Positions 8,640-17,523 of a stretch of DNA of 64,000 bases are shown piece by piece. The notes beneath the pieces were generated by a model. That model searched no databases. It saw nothing but the letters and a program-made list of their open reading frames with translations, and was not told the origin of the DNA. Location: positions 1-64,000 of the forward strand of contig JAGNYO010000006.1 of the NCBI GenBank assembly GCA_017984895.1, read 5' to 3'. Position numbers and translations under genes: made by a program. Each line of letters opens with the position of its first letter. Position 1 is the stretch's first letter. The stretch is from Sphingobium sp. Lineage in GTDB: Bacteria; Pseudomonadota; Alphaproteobacteria; Sphingomonadales; Sphingomonadaceae.

Positions 8640-8701
8640 GGGGGCGGCGCTGGAAAGCGGGCGCCTTTCGGATCGGAAGATGAATCGAGGATGCGACAAG
8701 A

Positions 8702-9247
8702 ATGAAAAGCCTGATCCTGCTGCGCCACGCCAAATCCGGCTGGGACGACCCGGAATTGCGGGATTTCGACCGTCCGTTGAACGACAAGGGCATCCGCGCC
8801 GCCATCACGATGGGGCGCCGGGCTGCTGCGGAAGGCATTAGTCCGGACAGACTGGTCGCTTCCCCTGCCGTGCGGGTGGTGCAGACGCTGGAAGGGTTTG
8901 GCGAGGGGCTGGGCCTGCCGCTCCGCCCGCTGTGGGACCGGCGCATCTATCTCGCCTCGGCCGCGAACTTGCTCGATATCATCCACGAAACCGGCCCCGA
9001 AACCGGCACATTGATGCTTGCCGGGCATAATCCGGGGCTGGAGGATCTGATCCTCGATCTGGTGGCGGATGACGGCACATCGCCGCTGCGCGAGCAGGTG
9101 GAGGTAAAATTCCCGACCGCATCCCTCGCGCGGCTGATCTGGGAGGGGGACGATTGGGCCAGCCTCGGCAGCAAGAGCGGCGCGCGCCTCGATGTACTCA
9201 TCCGCCCGCGCGACGTGGATGCCTCGCTAGGGCCGGACTTCGACTGA
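8702..9247 (+). CDS. SixA-type histidine phosphatase family protein
   Basis: The 181-residue product has the histidine-phosphatase signature LLRHAKSGW at residues 7-15, with the catalytic His9, and the second histidine region MLAGHNPGLED at about 105-115. This is the compact SixA-like branch; SixA of E. coli dephosphorylates a phosphohistidine of the nitrogen phosphotransferase system, but the substrate here is unknown. It lies 62 bases behind the helicase on the same strand and converges with the merR gene four bases past its stop. Confidence 0.85.
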   Translation: MKSLILLRHAKSGWDDPELRDFDRPLNDKGIRAAITMGRRAAAEGISPDRLVASPAVRVVQTLEGFGEGLGLPLRPLWDRRIYLASAANLLDIIHETGPETGTLMLAGHNPGLEDLILDLVADDGTSPLREQVEVKFPTASLARLIWEGDDWASLGSKSGARLDVLIRPRDVDASLGPDFD

Positions 9248-9251
9248 AAAC

Positions 9252-9632
9252 CTACCCCAGCGCGGCGACAAGGCGCGCACGGATGGCTGAAAGGCGAGCG
9301 ATCAGCGCCTCCGAATCAATACCCTGCGCGGTTGGGTCAGAGCGGGGCGCCGCCACTGCCGCGGGTTCAGCCGCGATTGTAGGGCGCGCTCCCCGCTTGT
9401 CACCGAGCGCCTGCTGCGCGCCGCGCACGGTATAACCCTCCACGCTCAGCAGCCGGTGGATGCGCCGCGCCAGTTCCACGTCGTCCGGCCGGTAATAGCG
9501 GCGATTGCCCGCGCGCTGGAGCGGGCGCAACGCGGGAAAGCGCGTCTCCCAATAGCGCAATATATGCTGGGGAACCTGGAGTTCAGCCGATAGCTCGCTG
9601 ATGGTCAGGAAGGCGCCGGAGTGCTTGGTCAT
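9252..9632 (-). CDS. MerR-family transcriptional regulator
   Basis: The 126-residue protein has an N-terminal MerR DNA-binding domain: LTISELSAELQVPQHILRYW, then an RFPAL stretch and NRRYYRPDDVELARRIHRLL (about residues 9-75). The remaining 50 residues are Ala/Pro-rich and show no cysteine set for metal sensing. An AAGGA sits eight bases before the ATG at 9632. It follows ihfA on the same strand, a pairing conserved in alphaproteobacteria where the two are usually co-transcribed. Target genes are unknown. Confidence 0.88.
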   Translation of the reverse strand: MTKHSGAFLTISELSAELQVPQHILRYWETRFPALRPLQRAGNRRYYRPDDVELARRIHRLLSVEGYTVRGAQQALGDKRGARPTIAAEPAAVAAPRSDPTAQGIDSEALIARLSAIRARLVAALG

Positions 9633-9693
9633 GCCCGCTATCCTTACCGAGCGGGCCGGACCCGTCAATCACTTGCGCCAAGAAAAGCGGCGC

Positions 9694-9990
9694 TCAGCCC
9701 TTGCCGACCTGCTCGCGCATGATCTGGCTGGGGCGGAAGGTCAGCACCCGGCGCGGGGTGATCGGCACCTCAACCCCGGTCTTGGGGTTACGGCCGATGC
9801 GCTGCGCCTTGTCGCGCAACACAAAGGTTCCGAAACCGGAAATCTTCACATTCTCGCCACGGGCGAGTGCATCGCACATCATTTCCAGAATAGTCTCGAC
9901 AATCCGCGCGGATTCGGCGCGCGAAAGCCCTACCTTGCCGTTGAGACTTTCTGCAAGATCTGCCCGAGTTAGCGTGTCGCTACCCCCCAT
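9694..9990 (-). CDS. ihfA: Integration host factor, alpha subunit
   Basis: The 98-residue protein belongs to the HU/IHF family that bends DNA. The hallmark is [20 protein letters not shown] followed by [10 protein letters not shown], which contains the beta-arm with the intercalating proline (about residues 60-75). The sequence [11 protein letters not shown] at the N-terminus matches IHF-alpha rather than HU or IHF-beta. The start at 9990 gives the family length; the open frame further upstream is not used. It sits between fabH and merR on the same strand, with a 136-base AT-rich gap upstream that probably holds its own promoter. Confidence 0.93.
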   Translation of the reverse strand: MGGSDTLTRADLAESLNGKVGLSRAESARIVETILEMMCDALARGENVKISGFGTFVLRDKAQRIGRNPKTGVEVPITPRRVLTFRPSQIMREQVGKG

Positions 9991-10126
9991 AATCGGCTCT
10001 TTCTCTTCTTCCCACCTAGAATTGCGGCCAGTGATTCCCCAAGCGGGCACACATTGCAAGGGCAACGGCGCCAAACACCCCTCATTTACACGATAATGGA
10101 CATAAAAACGAATAAATTTACAAATA

Positions 10127-11095
10127 TTACAGCTGGAGCAGGCATGCGCCCCACGTAAATCCGCCTCCCATGGCTTCCATCACCACCAGATCGCCCGGTT
10201 TGATGCGCCCGTCACGCACTGCATGGTCGAGCGCAAGAGGCACGGAGGCAGCCGATGTATTGGCATGCTGGTCAACGGTGACGATCACCTTTTCCGGCGC
10301 GAGGCCGAGCTTGCGCGCAGTGGCGTCGAGGATGCGGGCATTGGCCTGGTGCGGCACCACCCAGTCGATGTCGGCGGCCTGCACGTCCGCTATCTCCAGC
10401 ACCTCGCGCAGCACCGCAGCAAGGTTGGTGACGGCATGGCGGAATACTTCCTGGCCCTTCATCCGCACCTTGCCGACCGTGCCCGTGGTCGAAGGGCCGC
10501 CATCGACATAGAGCAGCTCGTTATACCGCCCGTCGGCATGGAGCTTGGTCGCGAGGATGCCGCGCGTGCCGGCCTCGCTCTCCTCCGCACCGAGCACGAT
10601 CGCCCCCGCGCCATCGCCGAACAGCACGCATGTGGTGCGATCCTCCCAGTCGAGGATGCGCGAAAATGTCTCCGCGCCAATGACCAGCGCCTTGTGCGCC
10701 GCGCCGGTGCGAATCATGCTGTCCGCCACGCTCACCGCATAGAGGAAGCCCGAACATACCGCCGCGACATCGAACGCCACACAGTCGTTGATGCCGAGCG
10801 CCGCCTGAACCTTGGTCGCGCTCGCCGGGAAGGTCTGGTCCGGCGTGGCGGTGGCCAGCACAATGAGGTCGATCTCGTGAGCCTCCACCCCGGCGGCATC
10901 GAGCGCCGCGCGCGCCGCAGCAGTGCCCAGGCTCGATGTCGTCTCGCCCTCGCCCGCGATATAGCGGTTGGCGATGCCGGTGCGTTCCCTGATCCACGCG
11001 TCGTTGGTGTCCACCCGTTCGGCCAGTTCGGCGTTGCTGACGGACTTGGCGGGCAGGCCAGAGCCTGTGCCCAGCAGGACGGAGCGGCGAATCAT
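10127..11095 (-). CDS. fabH: 3-oxoacyl-ACP synthase III
   Basis: The 322-residue enzyme condenses acetyl-CoA (or another short acyl-CoA) with malonyl-ACP to start fatty acid synthesis. The catalytic cysteine is in [11 protein letters not shown] (Cys114), the histidine in [11 protein letters not shown] (about residue 248) and the asparagine in [10 protein letters not shown] (about 278), the Cys-His-Asn triad of KAS III. The ATG overlaps the last base region of plsX (11092-11095), so the two are translationally coupled, consistent with a shared role at the entry of lipid synthesis. Confidence 0.96.
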   Translation of the reverse strand: MIRRSVLLGTGSGLPAKSVSNAELAERVDTNDAWIRERTGIANRYIAGEGETTSSLGTAAARAALDAAGVEAHEIDLIVLATATPDQTFPASATKVQAALGINDCVAFDVAAVCSGFLYAVSVADSMIRTGAAHKALVIGAETFSRILDWEDRTTCVLFGDGAGAIVLGAEESEAGTRGILATKLHADGRYNELLYVDGGPSTTGTVGKVRMKGQEVFRHAVTNLAAVLREVLEIADVQAADIDWVVPHQANARILDATARKLGLAPEKVIVTVDQHANTSAASVPLALDHAVRDGRIKPGDLVVMEAMGGGFTWGACLLQL

Positions 11096-12141
11096 TTGGC
11101 GGCGATCTCCATGCTGCCCATGGCGTCGACCCGCGCCAGATCGCTGGTGATGCGCTGGGTGATATCTTCCTCCAGTAGCCGCGCGGCGACATGCACCGCA
11201 TTCGCTACGCCGGTGGCGTTGGCGCTGCCATGGCTCTTCACCACCACACCATTCAAGCCCAGGAATACCGCGCCATTATGCTGGTTGGGGTCGAGATGAT
11301 GCTTCAGCAGGTGCATTGCCGGCTTCGAAATAAGAAAGCCGATTTTCGAGCGCAGCGAGCTGGTAAACGCGTCGCGCAGCAGGTCCGTCACGAAACGGGC
11401 GGTGCCTTCCGCGGTCTTGAGCGCGATATTGCCGGAAAAACCGTCGCTGACGATCACATCCGCCTCGCCACGGGAAATCTTGTCGCCCTCGGTGAACCCG
11501 TCGAAACGCATCGCGAGCTGGGGGGTGGCGCGCAATATGGCGGCGGCCTCGCGGATCTCGTCGGTGCCTTTCAGATCCTCGGTGCCGATGTTGAGCAGGC
11601 GCACACGCGGCCGCTCCAGCTCCATCGCCGCGCGGGCATAGGCGGCGCCCATCACTGCAAACTGCACGAGGTTGCGCGTGTCGCACTCGGTATTGGCGCC
11701 AAGATCCAGCATCACCACGTCATTGTCGCCCAGCGTGGGCAGCAGCGCGGCGAGCGCGGGCCGGTCTATACCCGCCATGGTGCGCAGCGCCAGCTTGGCC
11801 ATCGCCATCAGCGCGCCGGTGTTGCCAGCCGAAACGGCGGCACCAGCCGTGCCCTTCTTCACCGCGTCGATCGCGAGGCCCATGGAGGTGGTTTTCGCCC
11901 GACGGATAGCAGCAGCAGGCTTTTCGCTCGCGTCCACCACGCCATCGCAATGCACGATGTCGGATGCGGCGCGCAGATTGGGGTGGTTATCGAGCGCGGC
12001 CTTGATGCGCGCTTCGTCGCCGAACAGGGTAAAGCGGAGGCCGTCATGCCGGCGACGCGCCTCAGCGACGCCCGCCATCATCACGCGCACACCCTCATCG
12101 CCGCCCATCGCGTCTATGGCGATATGCGGCTTGCCGGTCAC
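11092..12141 (-). CDS. plsX: Phosphate acyltransferase PlsX
   Basis: The 349-residue protein makes acyl-phosphate from acyl-ACP for phosphatidic acid synthesis. It starts [17 protein letters not shown], the conserved PlsX N-terminus, and includes [15 protein letters not shown] and [16 protein letters not shown], both family signatures. It is the middle of the rpmF-plsX-fabH series, 30 bases behind rpmF and overlapping fabH by four bases. Length and all recognisable motifs are normal. Confidence 0.96.
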   Translation of the reverse strand: MTGKPHIAIDAMGGDEGVRVMMAGVAEARRRHDGLRFTLFGDEARIKAALDNHPNLRAASDIVHCDGVVDASEKPAAAIRRAKTTSMGLAIDAVKKGTAGAAVSAGNTGALMAMAKLALRTMAGIDRPALAALLPTLGDNDVVMLDLGANTECDTRNLVQFAVMGAAYARAAMELERPRVRLLNIGTEDLKGTDEIREAAAILRATPQLAMRFDGFTEGDKISRGEADVIVSDGFSGNIALKTAEGTARFVTDLLRDAFTSSLRSKIGFLISKPAMHLLKHHLDPNQHNGAVFLGLNGVVVKSHGSANATGVANAVHVAARLLEEDITQRITSDLARVDAMGSMEIAAK

Positions 12142-12171
12142 ATTTTCCCCCTGAATGTCAGTGGCCCCGGA

Positions 12172-12351
12172 TCAGGCCCCGACAGCGATGACTTCGCGGC
12201 CGTTATAATGGCCGCATGCCGTGCAAAGATGGTGCGGGCGCTTCAGTTCGCCACAGTTGGTGCATTCCTGGAACGCCTCCACTTTCAGCGAATCGTGGCT
12301 GCGGCGCATGCCGCGCTTGGATGGAGATGTTTTCCGCTTCGGGACAGCCAT
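12172..12351 (-). CDS. rpmF: 50S ribosomal protein L32
   Basis: The 59-residue product begins [20 protein letters not shown], the standard L32 N-terminus, and carries a four-cysteine zinc ribbon, [17 protein letters not shown] (residues 30-46), so it is the zinc-containing form. The frame continues upstream, but the family start is fixed at 12351. It leads the plsX-fabH-ihfA-merR series. Confidence 0.97.
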   Translation of the reverse strand: MAVPKRKTSPSKRGMRRSHDSLKVEAFQECTNCGELKRPHHLCTACGHYNGREVIAVGA

Positions 12352-12501
12352 ATCGGCACCTGTATCCGTATCTGCAAACAGTTGATGCGACAGTGGGAGA
12401 GGCTCTGCACCGGCGAGGCCGATACCGAACCGATTGCGCAAAGGCACCCCGGCTGTCGCGAAGTCATGCGCCTATAACGGGTTTTTCCCGCAGGGCAAGA
12501 C

Positions 12502-12879
12502 TTATTGTCTGGTGCGCCGCCCCTGCCCGCGCTCCGATGCATGAGCGGCATGGAGGGCGATAATCACCCGTTCGACAAGATCATAGGGGATGCCGTCGGC
12601 ATAGCGGAACTGGAGATTGCCCTTCGGCCCGCGATAGGGCTTCAGCGCCTCGACCAGTTCGGCAGGCTCCCTGACCGGCGGATAGATGCCGATATGATTC
12701 TTGAAGCCCGCAAAATAGAAGAAAACCCGGCCCTGCTGGAGGGCCGGCATACGGTAACTGATCGTCTCCTGCGCCTCGGGGCAGAGGGCCGCCGCCATCG
12801 CCCTGATCCGCCGCAATATCGGCTGAGCCGCCTCGGGGCTGGACGCGATATAATCGTCAATCGTCATCATAATCGTCAT
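12502..12879 (-). CDS. DUF1801 (YdhG-like) family protein
   Basis: The 125-residue protein matches the DUF1801 fold, which is related to frataxin-like and YdhG proteins of unknown function. Visible signatures are TIDDYIASSP near the start, ETISYRMPAL at about 39-48 and FYFAGFKNHIGIYP at about 55-68. The start codon lies 14 bases downstream of the metallo-hydrolase stop on the same strand, so the two probably form an operon. Several ATG codons cluster at the 5' end (12879, 12870, 12867), so the start may be three or four codons later. No function can be given. Confidence 0.78.
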   Translation of the reverse strand: MTIMMTIDDYIASSPEAAQPILRRIRAMAAALCPEAQETISYRMPALQQGRVFFYFAGFKNHIGIYPPVREPAELVEALKPYRGPKGNLQFRYADGIPYDLVERVIIALHAAHASERGQGRRTRQ

Positions 12880-12893
12880 CTAGGCCAGGCCCT

Positions 12894-13571
12894 TCATCCC
12901 GCCAGCGCCCTGTCTCCCACGAACGGGTTGGTGGCGCGCTCCTGCCCGAAGCTGCTCATCGGCCCGTGGCCGGGCACGAATACCACATCGTCGCCCAGCG
13001 GCCATAGCCGTTGCGTGATCGCGTCGATCAACTGCTGATGGTTGCCGAGCGGGAAGTCCGTCCGTCCGATCGACCCCTGAAACAACACGTCGCCGACAAT
13101 CGCTAGGCGCGAGGGCGCATGATGGAACACCACATGGCCGGGGGTATGGCCGGGGCAATGGATGACATCGAGCGTGAGATCGCCCACGGTCACGCTCTCC
13201 CCGCCGTGCAGCCAGCGATCCGGCTCGAACGTCTTGCCCTCGATGCCATATTGGCGGCCATCCTCATCCAGCCGCGCGATCCAGAAGCGATCATCCTCCT
13301 GCGGCCCCTCGATCGGCACGCCAAGCTCGGCGGCCAGGATGCCCGCCTGCCCGCAATGGTCGATATGGCCATGGGTGACGAGGATTTTCTCGATCGTCAC
13401 GCCCTGCTCGCGCGCCGCCGCCTTCAAACGGTCAAGGTCGCCGCCGGGGTCGACGAACGCGCCCCGCATCGTCGCGGTGCACCACAACAGCGTGCAATTC
13501 TGCTGGAGCGGGGTGACGGGAATGATCGCCGCGCGCAACGGCGCTTCGGGCTGAGGGGGAGTATCTGTCAT
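12894..13571 (-). CDS. Metallo-beta-lactamase-fold hydrolase (glyoxalase II-like)
   Basis: The 225-residue protein has the HxHxDH zinc motif in VTHGHIDHCGQAG (about residues 67-79), a second His in HCPGHTPGHVVF (about 145) and a late GDVLFQGSIGRTD (about 166-178), the pattern of glyoxalase II-like hydrolases such as YcbL. It may hydrolyse a thioester, but substrate is not evident. The start at 13571 matches family length; the frame is open above it. It is followed by the DUF1801 gene and preceded, 46 bases away, by the S24 regulator on the same strand. Confidence 0.87.
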   Translation of the reverse strand: MTDTPPQPEAPLRAAIIPVTPLQQNCTLLWCTATMRGAFVDPGGDLDRLKAAAREQGVTIEKILVTHGHIDHCGQAGILAAELGVPIEGPQEDDRFWIARLDEDGRQYGIEGKTFEPDRWLHGGESVTVGDLTLDVIHCPGHTPGHVVFHHAPSRLAIVGDVLFQGSIGRTDFPLGNHQQLIDAITQRLWPLGDDVVFVPGHGPMSSFGQERATNPFVGDRALAG

Positions 13572-13617
13572 ATCCGCGATGTGGCGCAGCGCCGCCCCGC
13601 TTTCAACCTCTTGTTTG

Positions 13618-14334
13618 TCATACCAGCCTTCGGCAGCTCCACACCACCCGGCCGACAATATCGACCAGCGCATGGTCGACATCCGGCCAGCTTGGATAAT
13701 GGGGGTTGTCGCTGGAGATGGTCAGCTCCGCCTTGCCGCGCCGCGGCGAGAGGGACACCCGCTTGACCATCAGCGCATCATCGAGCCGCAACACATAAAC
13801 GCCATCGCGCAGCCGGTCAGTCCCGTCGGCGCGGTCGACCATGATCGTGTCGCCATTGCCCAGCGTAGGCGCCATGGATTCGCCTTTTACGTCGATAATG
13901 GACAGAGTTTCCGGGGATAAACCAAGCTGTTTGAGCCAGTGCCGGTCGAAACCGATGGTCGCGCCGTTTGCCTCGTCGCCCGGCATCGCGCCATGGCCTG
14001 CGGATGCTTCCACGAACAGACGGGGTATGGGTGCGGTTTCGCCAAGCCTAGGAAATATCCTCGATTCTTCTCGCGCATCGGATAGCATATGGGGCGGCGA
14101 ATCAGGGCTAGGCGCACCCAATAAGCCCTCATCCACCCCGAAGTAACGGGCCAGCAGCTTGCGGTCATCCTCATCCAGCTTACGGGGGGTGCCGCGCTTG
14201 ATATATTGCTGAATATAGGCAACATTTCGTCCCAGAAGGCGAGACAGGGCGCCATAATTCTCACCCCGGTCCGCAATCAGGCGCGCGAGGAACTCACGCG
14301 GGCCATTCTCATCCATTTCGGCACCATACATCAA
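13618..14334 (-). CDS. XRE-type repressor with S24 (LexA-like) peptidase domain
   Basis: The 238-residue protein couples an N-terminal helix-turn-helix (YGALSRLLGRNVAYIQQYI, about residues 27-45) to a C-terminal S24 autopeptidase-like domain. The putative catalytic serine is in VKGESMAPTLGNGD (about 148-161) and the lysine in DALMVKRVSL (about 190). This is the architecture of phage CI-type and LexA-like repressors that may cleave themselves under stress. A palindrome suited to be its operator lies in the divergent gap at 14371-14386. Starts at 14334 or 14316 are both possible. Target genes and inducing signal are not known. Confidence 0.85.
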   Translation of the reverse strand: MMYGAEMDENGPREFLARLIADRGENYGALSRLLGRNVAYIQQYIKRGTPRKLDEDDRKLLARYFGVDEGLLGAPSPDSPPHMLSDAREESRIFPRLGETAPIPRLFVEASAGHGAMPGDEANGATIGFDRHWLKQLGLSPETLSIIDVKGESMAPTLGNGDTIMVDRADGTDRLRDGVYVLRLDDALMVKRVSLSPRRGKAELTISSDNPHYPSWPDVDHALVDIVGRVVWSCRRLV

Positions 14335-14370
14335 AGAAATTTCCTAGACATGTTGGAGATGGAACGGAAT

Positions 14371-14386
14371 ATAGGATTATTCCTAT
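14371..14386. promoter_or_regulatory. Candidate operator palindrome for the S24 repressor
   Basis: ATAGGATTATTCCTAT is a 6-bp inverted repeat (ATAGGA/TCCTAT) around a TTAT centre, placed between the divergent repressor gene and the tiny helix-turn-helix gene. A further TTCCTA half-site lies at 14341-14346, right beside the repressor start. Position and symmetry suggest autoregulation; binding is inferred. Confidence 0.45.
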
Positions 14387-14432
14387 GTGTCGACTCGGGA
14401 CAGACAAGCTGTTGGAAAGTGGAGGAAAGTTG

Positions 14433-14624
14433 ATGCCCATATTGAGAAAAATAGAGTCCTTTCTACGCGAGACGGGAATGGCCCCTACCCGATTCGGACG
14501 GGATGCGGTGCGCGACCCCCGACTCGTGTTCGACATAAGAAACGGGCGAGAGCCTAGCGTCAGAATGATCCGAAAGATAGAACATTTCATGAACATATTC
14601 CATAATGGAGCCATCGGCCAATGA
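14433..14624 (+). CDS. Tiny helix-turn-helix-like protein, conserved in alphaproteobacteria
   Basis: The 63-residue product reads like a minimal DNA-binding protein: IESFLRETGMAPTRFGRDAV followed by RDPRLVFDIRNGREPSVRMI. From memory, similar peptides recur in alphaproteobacteria without assigned function. The start is set by GGAGG at 14421-14425, seven bases before ATG 14433. Its stop overlaps the ATG of the next gene (ATGA), so they are probably co-translated. It is divergent from the S24 repressor and may be controlled by it. Confidence 0.65.
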   Translation: MPILRKIESFLRETGMAPTRFGRDAVRDPRLVFDIRNGREPSVRMIRKIEHFMNIFHNGAIGQ

Positions 14625-15058
14625 ACCGCCCCAACTCCCTGCCACCCGTCACTGTTCCCTCCACCCGCACCCGGCAGCGCCTGCGCAGCCGCGACTGGCC
14701 CCGCATGCCCCGGCGCGATCCGCATGTGCGCATGATGGCGCGTCTCATTGAACTGGCCGGGCCGGGCGCATCGATCATCGCCAGTTCGTCGCGCCCATGG
14801 GCGAGCGCCACCTTCATAGGCGCGCAGCATCGCGTGATTCTGCGCTTCGAGGGGGAGGAAGCGCAGCCTTCCGCCACCCGCTTTGCCGAGTCGCTGCCAG
14901 AGGCCGAGTTCTCGATCTCAGGCCATATCGTCGCCGATGCCTGTGTCGATGAATGGGGTATCGAGGCGACGGATGAAGGGGAAAGCCTCGCGCCTTCAGG
15001 GCAGACGAGCGCCTGCCCTACCCTGCGGGTCAGCATATTGACGGTAGAGGACTGGTAG
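14621..15058 (+). CDS. Uncharacterised protein
   Basis: I do not recognise this 145-residue protein. Its N-terminal 40 residues are strongly basic (TRTRQRLRSRDWPRMPRRD), the middle has a compact predicted beta pattern (ATFIGAQHRVILRFEGEEA) and the C-terminal part is acidic, ending TLRVSILTVEDW. No signal peptide or membrane segment is evident. It overlaps the upstream tiny helix-turn-helix gene by four bases, which argues that it is real and shares that gene's control by the divergent S24 repressor. Confidence 0.65.
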   Translation: MNRPNSLPPVTVPSTRTRQRLRSRDWPRMPRRDPHVRMMARLIELAGPGASIIASSSRPWASATFIGAQHRVILRFEGEEAQPSATRFAESLPEAEFSISGHIVADACVDEWGIEATDEGESLAPSGQTSACPTLRVSILTVEDW

Positions 15059-15169
15059 CACAGCCATCAGGCCATAAACCGGCCTTCGGCATGGGGACGG
15101 GGGTTGGAAAGGCGGGTGCCGTAACAAAAACCGGCTATCAGCCCGATGCCTAAGCGCCTCTCAGCGCCC

Positions 15170-15299
15170 GTTTGGAAATTCGCTTTTCCAAACGAATTTC
15201 AGAGGCCGCACCAGCCCGCTCCCCCACCCAACCACCCAAAACAGCGTAAAATATTTGTGTGGTTGGGTGGGGGAGCGGGCCGGCACCGCTTTTCCAAAC
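15170..15299. repeat. Large inverted repeat with flanking short direct repeats
   Basis: GCCCGCTCCCCCACCCAACCAC (15214-15235) is matched perfectly by its reverse complement at 15259-15280, a 22-bp stem around a 23-base AT-richer loop. A 13-base direct repeat, CGCTTTTCCAAAC with small variation, occurs on the left (15181-15193) and right (about 15288-15299). The gap between the two genes (15059-15305) holds nothing else. The element could act as a strong transcription terminator for either convergent gene, or be a member of a dispersed repeat family. Confidence 0.75.
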
Positions 15300-15305
15300 A
15301 GACTC

Positions 15306-16214
15306 TCAGCATGCGCGGGCGGTGAGAGATCGCAAGGCCGCAAGCGCGGTTTCCAGATCGGAGGGCTGGCTGGCCGACTCTCCGGCCTCCACCGGCGGCG
15401 CGTGCAGGCTGGCCATGGCGGATACTACTGCCAGCACGGCGGTGCGCTCCGGCGGAGGCGGCAGGGAAGAAGCGGCTGGCAGATCGGATGATGCGTCCGT
15501 TTCCGCCGTGCGCCGGCGGGCAATTCCGCGCTCCAGCCGGGCGGCAAGCTCCGTAATGGTCGGCTCGGCGTCGGTGTCCGCTTCGGGCAGATCGCCCGGC
15601 GGCGCCTCTTCCACAGCCCGGAAACGCACCGTTTCCAGCAGGCGGCTCATCTCCGTCTCGATCGCTTCCCACGGCAGAGGCTCTGGCGCGCGGGGCATGG
15701 CGAGGCCGGTAATATCCTGGACAATTGGCCCACGCGGTTCTTCCTCCATCAGCGCAGAGGCCTCTCCGGCAAGGTCGCGGCTGACCACCAGCGGCGCACG
15801 CGGCGGCGCATCAGGGTGCGCGTCGATACGACGGACAGCGGGCGCCAGCTCGGCCTCTGCCTCTGTGGCCGGCATATCCTCCGCCCGCTCGATCCGCCGC
15901 GCGCTCCGGCGAAACAGCGCCGTATATTTCGATGCCATATATGTCATAATGTCCTCGGTGTGTTCAGGCCGCGTGCGCTGCTTCCAGGGAGAAAGCAGCA
16001 TCACCAGCCCTGTCGCGCCCAGCCCCGAAAGGCCGATGAATATCAGCCGTGCGGTATCGCCCAGCGGCGGCGCGGCGGCAGGCAGGATACGCGCCAGCCC
16101 GCTGGCCCTGCTCGCCAGATCCAGCATATCAGCGGGGACAAGCGCACCCGCGACCCCCCCGCCCAGCGCGGAGAGCGATACAAGAACAAGATGGGCGTCG
16201 CGGCGTTTCACCAA
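15306..16214 (-). CDS. Uncharacterised membrane-anchored protein
   Basis: I do not recognise this 302-residue protein. Two hydrophobic segments near the N-terminus (about residues 8-28 and 57-77) suggest a membrane hairpin. The rest, about 220 residues, is rich in Ala, Glu, Pro and Arg and looks disordered or coiled, with acidic and basic patches such as RSARRIERAEDMPATEAEAE. The gene begins 24 bases downstream of the glycosyltransferase stop on the same strand, so it may be co-transcribed with it, and it ends next to a large inverted repeat. Confidence 0.6.
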   Translation of the reverse strand: MVKRRDAHLVLVSLSALGGGVAGALVPADMLDLASRASGLARILPAAAPPLGDTARLIFIGLSGLGATGLVMLLSPWKQRTRPEHTEDIMTYMASKYTALFRRSARRIERAEDMPATEAEAELAPAVRRIDAHPDAPPRAPLVVSRDLAGEASALMEEEPRGPIVQDITGLAMPRAPEPLPWEAIETEMSRLLETVRFRAVEEAPPGDLPEADTDAEPTITELAARLERGIARRRTAETDASSDLPAASSLPPPPERTAVLAVVSAMASLHAPPVEAGESASQPSDLETALAALRSLTARAC

Positions 16215-16238
16215 TATCAGTCCGTCGGTTGGTGCTGG

Positions 16239-17447
16239 TCAGGTGTTCCGTTCAAGCAGAATATGGTAAACAGGTTCATAACGGCTGACGTTGACCGCCC
16301 AGTTCCGCTTGGCCTCCACAAAGGCTTTGGCGGTGGCGCGGCGGGCATCCCAGCCCGCGCGGTCGGCAAGCAGACCCTCCAGCGCGCGGGCGATGGCGGC
16401 GGGGTCATCGGGCGCGAATAATGTGCCGGTTACGCCGTCCTCGATCAGCTCTCTGTGCCCGCCAACGGACGACGCTGCCACCAGCCGCCCCTGCGCCATC
16501 GCCTCCAGAGGCTTCAAGGGCGTGACCAGCTCGGTCAGCCGTTGCGCCTTGCGCGGGTAGGCGAGAATGTCGGTGAGCGCGTAATATTGCTCCACCGTGT
16601 CATGGGGCACCCGGCCGACAAAGCGGATCGCATCGCGCACGTTCGATCCCTCCGCCTGCGCGCGCAAGTTCGCCTCCATCGGCCCGCCGCCGACCAGCAG
16701 CAGCTTCGCTTTCGGCCGCGCCGCCGCCAGCATCGGCATCGCGGCGATCAGGTCATCCAGCCCTTCATAGTCGTAGAAGCTGCCGATGAAGCCGATCACT
16801 TCGGCATCGTCCAGCCCGAGCTGGGCGCGCAACGCAGCATCGGGCGGCACCGGCGCACCAAACATTTCCATATCGACGCCATTGGGCGAGACGATGATCT
16901 TGGCGGGCGCAACCCCGCGCGCCACCAGATCATTCTTCAATCCTTCGCAGATCACCGCCACCGCATCCGCACGCCGGACAGCCAGCGTCTCCAGCCAGTG
17001 CGTCAGCCGATATTGCAGGCCGCCTGCTTTCGCGGTGCCATTGCTCACCGCCGCATCCTCCCAGAAGGCGCGGATCTCGTAGAGCATCGGGATATGATTG
17101 CGGCGCGCCACCTTCTGCGCCGCCAGCGCATTGAGCACCGGCGAATGGGCGTGAATGATGTCTGGCCGCCAGCTACGGATGACACCCTCCATCGCCCGTG
17201 CCAGATCAGACACCTCGCGCAGCTCGCGTACCAGTGGCGGGCCGCCCCTGCGCGCCAGCGGGGTGCGATAGAAGGTGAGGCCGTCGACCGTTTCGACCGC
17301 AGGCCCCGCCGCGCTGTGCCGCTGGCCCGTCAACCCGCGCACCTCCCAGCCCTGCGCGATCTGCGCCCGCAGGATCGCGCGTGTGCGAAAGCTATAGCCG
17401 CTGTGCATCGGCAGGCTGTGATCGAGTATGTGCAGGATGCGCGTCAT
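16239..17447 (-). CDS. Exosortase A system-associated glycosyltransferase (GT4 family)
   Basis: The 402-residue protein starts MTRILHILDHSLPMHSGYSF, the recognisable N-terminus of the PEP-CTERM/exosortase-A-associated glycosyltransferases (Daro_2409 group). A GT4 nucleotide-sugar domain follows, with VSPNGVDMEMF, EVIGFIGSFYDYEGLDDL and the late ELVTPLKPLEAMAQGR with the conserved acidic pair region. The start at 17447 is supported by GAGGG eight bases upstream. It is divergent from the O-glycosylation ligase gene, sharing a short promoter region. It should build a surface glycan linked to exosortase-sorted proteins; acceptor unknown. Confidence 0.87.
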   Translation of the reverse strand: MTRILHILDHSLPMHSGYSFRTRAILRAQIAQGWEVRGLTGQRHSAAGPAVETVDGLTFYRTPLARRGGPPLVRELREVSDLARAMEGVIRSWRPDIIHAHSPVLNALAAQKVARRNHIPMLYEIRAFWEDAAVSNGTAKAGGLQYRLTHWLETLAVRRADAVAVICEGLKNDLVARGVAPAKIIVSPNGVDMEMFGAPVPPDAALRAQLGLDDAEVIGFIGSFYDYEGLDDLIAAMPMLAAARPKAKLLLVGGGPMEANLRAQAEGSNVRDAIRFVGRVPHDTVEQYYALTDILAYPRKAQRLTELVTPLKPLEAMAQGRLVAASSVGGHRELIEDGVTGTLFAPDDPAAIARALEGLLADRAGWDARRATAKAFVEAKRNWAVNVSRYEPVYHILLERNT

Positions 17448-17523
17448 AAGATCGCCCTCTACCCTGAAAACATTTAACGGCGCGTCAACCATGCTAGGGT
17501 AAGGACTTCTCCGGAACCACGCG

